Source of the DNA: a virus | DNA length: 32,423 nt | IMG/VR virus record: IMGVR_UViG_3300031741_000009 | Location: 1-32,423 of that record | Direction: 5' to 3' (one strand) | In this document: piece after piece, positions 30,601 through 32,423 of the stretch | Numbering within the stretch: position 1 is the stretch's first letter | How the letters are laid out: each line of letters begins with the position of its first letter | The notes under the pieces: generated by a model | Told to the model about the DNA's origin: nothing | The model's database searches: none | What the model saw: the letters and a program-made list of their open reading frames with translations, nothing else | Program-made: the position numbers and the translations under genes

Positions 30601-32423
30601 GTTAAATGAGCAGAAGGGCAGTATTCCCCGTGAGGATATAGTCAACTTCCTGAAAGCCAATGAGATCACGGTTACTGAGACTGAGCTAGGCGGCAAAGCA
30701 CCAGCCAATGTTGAATGGGAAGACTTAACAGAGCCAATGCAAGAGATTGTATCAATGTATGAGAACAGGACTCTATCTGGTGGCGAGTTCATGGATAGTG
30801 CGACTAAAGAGGGATTCAATGTCGCTCTTAACAATGGTGCATATACAATTTCAAAAGGCAAAGTACCAGCCCCAACCCCAACCAAATTCGCCAACTACAC
30901 CACCAGCGGAGGGAAAAATTACCGAGAGTTGTTGCTAACTTTGCCGGAAGCACCAATAAGCGAAGATTACAATAATGTTTCCATGGAGATATTCGGTGAA
31001 AAGTATAGCGGACTATCTATCGCTGAGAGGCAACGTGTTGATAACGAAGTCGGGTTCAAGGAAACTCCTGCCCCATTCCGCTCAAGCCACTTCGACCAGC
31101 CCAACATCCTAGCCCACATCCGCTTTGATGAAAGAATTGACGCTCAAGGCCGAAGGGTGTTGCATATCGCAGAGGTGCAGAGTGATTGGCACCAAGCAGG
31201 GCGTAAGAAGGGGTATGCTACAGGTGCTAGGGATTTCTCAGGGCTTAATGCGAAGATCGAAAATGGACTCTGGAATGTCTATACCGCTGACGGCGACTTT
31301 GTTTCTACAGTTTCCCGAAAGAGGGCAACTACCGCAGAGGAGGCTATTGCTAAAGCTCAAAAACGAATTGATGATGGTATGGTCAGACTTAAAAACAAGG
31401 GCGTACCCGATGCCCCATTCAAGACCACCTGGCCACTTTTAGCCATGAAGCGCATGATGCGCTATGCAGCCGAGAACAACTTCGACGCAATAACTTGGGA
31501 CACGGGAGAGATCCAGGCTGATAGGTATGACCTGAGTAAGCAGGTAGATGCTATCGAGTTTTCAAAAAATAATGATGGCACCTATTTTGTCCGTGCATTA
31601 AAGGATGATAAGAATCTATTTGAGCGTGACAGACTTGATGAGAGTGGAGTAGAAGAATTAATTGGTAAGGATGCCACGGAAAAGGTTATATCGAGAGAAG
31701 ACGGGTCACTTACAGGTTTAGATTTAAGCGTAGGCGGCGAAGGCATGAAAGCCTTTTACGATGCAATCCTACCATCCACATTGAACAAATACGTGAAGAA
31801 GATGGGTGGGAGGGTAGGGCAGAGCACCATACCATTCACAGAAGCTAACGTATATATAAATGATGCCAGAGCAGTGAAGAATGAAGGAGATAACGGGTGG
31901 AGGGTAGAAACATTTAGCGAGGACAAGGGAGCGTGGACGCCGTTTTATGCCGCTAATGTTGGTGTAAGCAAGTCAATTGCCGAGAGTGTTGCTGCAAAAC
32001 AAAGGGATATTGCCAAAAAGTCGAAAACTGGAATAGAAGTCCCCCAGCTAATTATCACCCCCCAGATGAAGCAAATGGCTTTATCCGGACAACCACAATT
32101 CCAGGTCGACCCAAAGCGCACCCTAACCCGCCCATCCCTAAAAGACTTGACCAGTCCAGCGCGGGAGCTTGTAAGGCCGAAGCGAGCAAAGAGAGTCCTT
32201 GCCAAGCACGAACCAGGGGAAAGAGAAGTTAAGCGGGTTAAACAGCTTACCAGGAGCCTACCAGAGCAGGGTAAGAATGTCTTAGTTAAGAAACGGACAG
32301 CCACACTGATTAAGGATCAGATAAGATTTTTAAAACGTGGCGCACAGTTGGGTGCTAAAGACAAGGCCGAAGCTCTTGAAAAACTTAAAAAGTTAATCCG
32401 GGATTATGCAACCGAAAAACTTC
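21650..32423 (+). CDS. Giant polyvalent protein, 3' end outside window
   Basis: At least 3591 residues in one open frame from GTG 21650, with GGAGGA at 21637-21642 (spacing 7). In order: charged helical N-terminus (1-360); Gly-rich hydrophobic segments (about 370-450 and 533-553); coiled coil (637-725); ADP-ribosyltransferase-like module (about 770-890, LLYRG with R775, GTWAT); helical regions; LPD1-type module (FGFRGVEFGNW at 1976) with zincin HEWFH at 2062-2066 and possible third ligand E2306; second zincin-like site HEFTH (2459-2463) with E2504; RadC-like JAB with HNHPSG (2715-2720), S2725, D2728; a PADQW...GVKKEEIESSGL module (about 2938-3014); EVQSDWHQ block (3175-3182); basic tail. This is the architecture of phage polyvalent proteins thought to be injected with DNA. 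The end is not visible. Confidence 0.85.
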   Translation, partial: MGFTAEQARRFLDESIGDGLPEGEDLHSRYGSLSSAFDQDDKPNEEYIGFLDKISDPNANFNYDPKQVARDYAMFEAAKKLVSRNQKQQEAALAEDPKAQKEMDEQEELLATQNDPARNDAIMNSRDPLKTLSELQQLKAKLKDESPEVRARIFQEFYDKTGLMKSGDLPGSLTGEQQGEAPVITGASRNDYIMGSKNPQKALAEIQKVENQTKNESPEIQQQFLQRLYAGEFDEENESQQETDPWVEASYMPTPASYLQSIAERGAESLALNTARQADLLGAVEMEALTTPEQVAREREFGSLAFDPDHDPEYQAAKEVTEADRQEASRRNKESFVIKGLQNVRAKADAFVAEHPEWEQNQIELSWDTAFDPSYLAQTIGMIAPSIFGAISSGMIGAAVTGGNPAGAVAGATGYTYLLEAGMFYSEAVDAGMDPVEARKIARMVGGVNAAMEMLPMNKLFNTHGFKKLFNRRLATSLAEKDITNITTKEALSQAVTESLTEVGQEITTIIGEIKGYRDDITLEEVEKRLVESGYGGLIGGPTTVVGGAVVSNIKSGVKKTPGIGERESLDLGFTPDTDIAPPTTPETVKVGETIPEKNELTHEDFVLSEIADNFAKTQAEKPAFQEIDDSEPAPETLNDIQKQLHEQNNQLKSLVTDKKIEIARLEEALEYEQEITNNEDGIDEAETGLREAISELNEIQVLKDDVVNNITHNNQVLNTAEQKRKPARTKKRAIPQEPSQEDSKPASIEAIQGVEGDEVAPLSTPTPVNKLLYRGAAQDGIENKFGTWATPDKGAAQEYADLHEGGTVTRVETQIKNVAEPEDVRSIAEGLGLDVSKEADYWLVTPEQSENAEPILEELIKRGYDAVHMPQGEDFAPSGKAIESYLILRKGVADERIETTEAIVKPVEAIEVEKPKFSDLTKEDQDKEVATFIEAYDKENGSGGAYEATKKYGISLVRADKIEKGQPVASEEEFRSKMNKIVTEKVDKLNTEPRKQDKVGTKRNVAGDPAELTRIETDEANVSYEYWEGEKAYIRVYDVDTGKSISINTYPDKAKGLAAYDKAIEDAGITTQADKKPVVSRETPKELKQKQVEPLKVEKKSPKGGTIDWREESIEGLMDKYGAIQKKTKTPYLYVTYDPSSNKEDRRRAIVENDGIRIDKIVPTENGDIKGFVLGPHSAFYSVDEVELSSHSRKRLDNANEKIGLGDEYKELGLSAEDEASLRKQVGQATKFFGSRALDLYELGGIDQDLVSKHVPQGYLGDSRADEILRKATALAAFEQFGYDGDFENKIDKGRAYGDLLKRLEEAKQSPKATDTVTAYETIEQLSEEELKAGGMTDAELEEIAKTAAEYDRQAEEAESDILETFAPEIDAIKDQDTRERSTAKEDRDLEQLKSEITALEARIAKGDESVKSEIQSGLFPSGADQDQLFNTTDMSLNSISKIRAELEDKRNQLAELKAEDKTKAEVEAGKSTGELELEPKKQLTKPVKAKKELKKDYATTIAAAYVKAELAESNDGATIVRNYANTFIKPLAGRINNAPWKAGKKYAEWRKETPSRELAKLIKHGLIQNAFDADGNSYYAPLTAKRPADLMSKDEVDKVMVVFNRDGEKAYRALLSKEYSHVRGVTKEASREDLAQAEWTREKVIAALKADTPIPEAVTNKFPSLVAQYQYQLDIDKTKKDIANEEAYIRNLSEELPKPLRDVKRAVGVAEINDAITLAQTQDPDKTYNSFDIEKLHGTYVQAVQNLTLLNDKLKTLSERQRQVIAQDKKLEKAPPLKLETEEVKSISDLGDKIGGARKDLSTGRSLKKKTAAKPKGWRSRYNISQIAAESSFAGGITRESPNVGKFAIFDKRKKKTTWSGIPRPIGNKYFDTEEEANEMMPLLAVAEKHRVYGTLDKFTIYRSVTDRKRVRVLKQEFDTREDAMKYMATHAEELLDTKLTFGEEILPRPDVVFRNGEERRKGNVTGESFMDTFGFRGVEFGNWVTKTEERQEVMNHAFDALLDMAEVLGIPAKAVSLNGDLALAFGARGQGLSGAAAHYEPSFAVINLTKMAGAGHLAHEWFHALDHYVGRLDTKAGGRKAGAQPGKPIFEGKSDRDIFATHGFQYASRSKARPELREAFDEFVKTMFTKGQQYVEDTQKADKFLEAARDGLDQNLKSIRDYISTQRESTYYKRNNAPATPEQLAEFDKLAKMLLDGESLETQWMNIEGSRSRLKGRWSNDVLESISKIYKAVRGRTGISEGTGDNLIGRLKGPMEAYQQRIKIMKDAEGGTKKLRRVPTDFRKQATAADQAKSSAYWATEHEMGARAFAAYIEDKLAEKENVNDFLAFHAHGAVIVPIYPEGLFRPYPEGAERKAINKAFEKLFDTIETKESESGIEMFQKDSPMERATPEWNESAIAIMQGVFAGAKVVKTKQGWAEATARLGKSPKSAFGFWDPKTETVYINPDKSNKDTVFHEFTHPVIEQMRLNDPELYAKGMELIAGTGYVKNAIAQDYVNPMNEALVQAIGERGASIQDQAQRNKFIAWVEELWTKVKAQFKKTFGLDMTLDDFVNNVAYGMRNGAIQVKAQNPVPMGRSERRAKYGRNIPKDPITYVAEDIDNSVGGVQIGMEFSDDVQPLAEPRVRVGLTQTGVFKSSIDRVNNISDAGRLAQDFIGNRAQENIIAIVMGDSGEVLKVIKHTTGGQDASQVFPSSVIGSILNVDGVKSVWFSHNHPSGEYKASKDDIVVTAKFRDMLSLTDIKMNGHFIVTPKNTGLLDIETKDQIDLPKIDNKKSNKKSFEREIEYGDLDGVQKIDGQSKALPLIQRMKAKTGLLLLNTQYQPIGELEITPEEMAQLRDNKAHPASRFYKAIERTNTKAVIIKANRIDVVAATNLAKFINSATAEASDYQSHLQERQYHDVAVLDIMDNSGSWPSGTRIAELTGPFNQEDPEPGDIFYSTLTQAVEGMKQNKAPADQWMAVIRKQPGVKKEEIESSGLEVWLNEQKGSIPREDIVNFLKANEITVTETELGGKAPANVEWEDLTEPMQEIVSMYENRTLSGGEFMDSATKEGFNVALNNGAYTISKGKVPAPTPTKFANYTTSGGKNYRELLLTLPEAPISEDYNNVSMEIFGEKYSGLSIAERQRVDNEVGFKETPAPFRSSHFDQPNILAHIRFDERIDAQGRRVLHIAEVQSDWHQAGRKKGYATGARDFSGLNAKIENGLWNVYTADGDFVSTVSRKRATTAEEAIAKAQKRIDDGMVRLKNKGVPDAPFKTTWPLLAMKRMMRYAAENNFDAITWDTGEIQADRYDLSKQVDAIEFSKNNDGTYFVRALKDDKNLFERDRLDESGVEELIGKDATEKVISREDGSLTGLDLSVGGEGMKAFYDAILPSTLNKYVKKMGGRVGQSTIPFTEANVYINDARAVKNEGDNGWRVETFSEDKGAWTPFYAANVGVSKSIAESVAAKQRDIAKKSKTGIEVPQLIITPQMKQMALSGQPQFQVDPKRTLTRPSLKDLTSPARELVRPKRAKRVLAKHEPGEREVKRVKQLTRSLPEQGKNVLVKKRTATLIKDQIRFLKRGAQLGAKDKAEALEKLKKLIRDYATEKL

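Noticed and set aside
30747-31442. Two short + strand frames inside the giant gene (30747-30938 and 31125-31442)
   Set aside because: They are in another frame than the continuous giant gene, lack ribosome sites, and overlap the EVQSDWHQ block.
1-32423. CRISPR array, insertion sequence, integrase or diversity-generating retroelement
   Set aside because: No spaced repeat series, transposase, recombinase or reverse transcriptase motifs were seen in either strand.

Overview
The window is part of the genome of a tailed double-stranded DNA bacteriophage. All supported genes lie on the + strand, are tightly packed and often overlap by 4 bases. They follow the usual virion-assembly order: small terminase, large terminase, portal, scaffold, major capsid protein, capsid-surface proteins, tail adaptor, tail nozzle, internal/ejection proteins. 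There is no tape-measure gene, sheath or long-tail tube gene between the adaptor and the ejection proteins, so a short-tailed (podovirus-like) particle of the P22/T7 type is most likely. The host cannot be named from this stretch. A twin-arginine signal on one gene and a peptidoglycan-binding domain on an internal protein show only that it is a bacterium. No integrase, repressor, tRNA, CRISPR or insertion sequence was found.

Layout. 1-1701: the end of an upstream gene, a small coiled-coil gene, the small terminase subunit and a two-helix membrane protein. 1702-4566: the large terminase, followed by six tiny genes chained by ATGA stop/start overlaps, four of them Cys-rich (zinc-ribbon-like). 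4626-8858: the portal and a run of small genes of mostly unknown function, including a Tat-signal protein and a pair of related proteins, ending at a strong intrinsic terminator (8915-8951). A 77-nt folded RNA candidate (7086-7162) lies inside this block. 9002-12608: an unknown protein, the acidic scaffold, the HK97-fold capsid protein, a cement-like protein and a second probable capsid-surface protein, with RNA hairpins in the gaps. 12709-19818: the adaptor, a 1713-residue nozzle-like protein carrying an apparent seven-bladed propeller, and two tandem paralogous adaptor-like proteins. 19822-32423: an ejection-like protein with a peptidoglycan-binding C-terminus, a second internal-type protein, and one very large frame from a GTG at 21650 that is still open at the window edge (at least 3591 residues).

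That last gene is the most striking object. It is a giant phage polyvalent protein in which one chain carries glycine-rich hydrophobic segments, an ADP-ribosyltransferase-like module, an LPD1-type module with an HEWFH zincin site, a second zincin-like site (HEFTH), a RadC-like JAB/JAMM site (HNHPSG...S..D) and a C-terminal block with the motif EVQSDWHQ. Its position directly after ejection-type genes suggests that it is packaged and delivered into the host with the DNA, where its peptidase and transferase-like modules could act on host or defence proteins. That role is an inference; the domains themselves are read directly from the translation.
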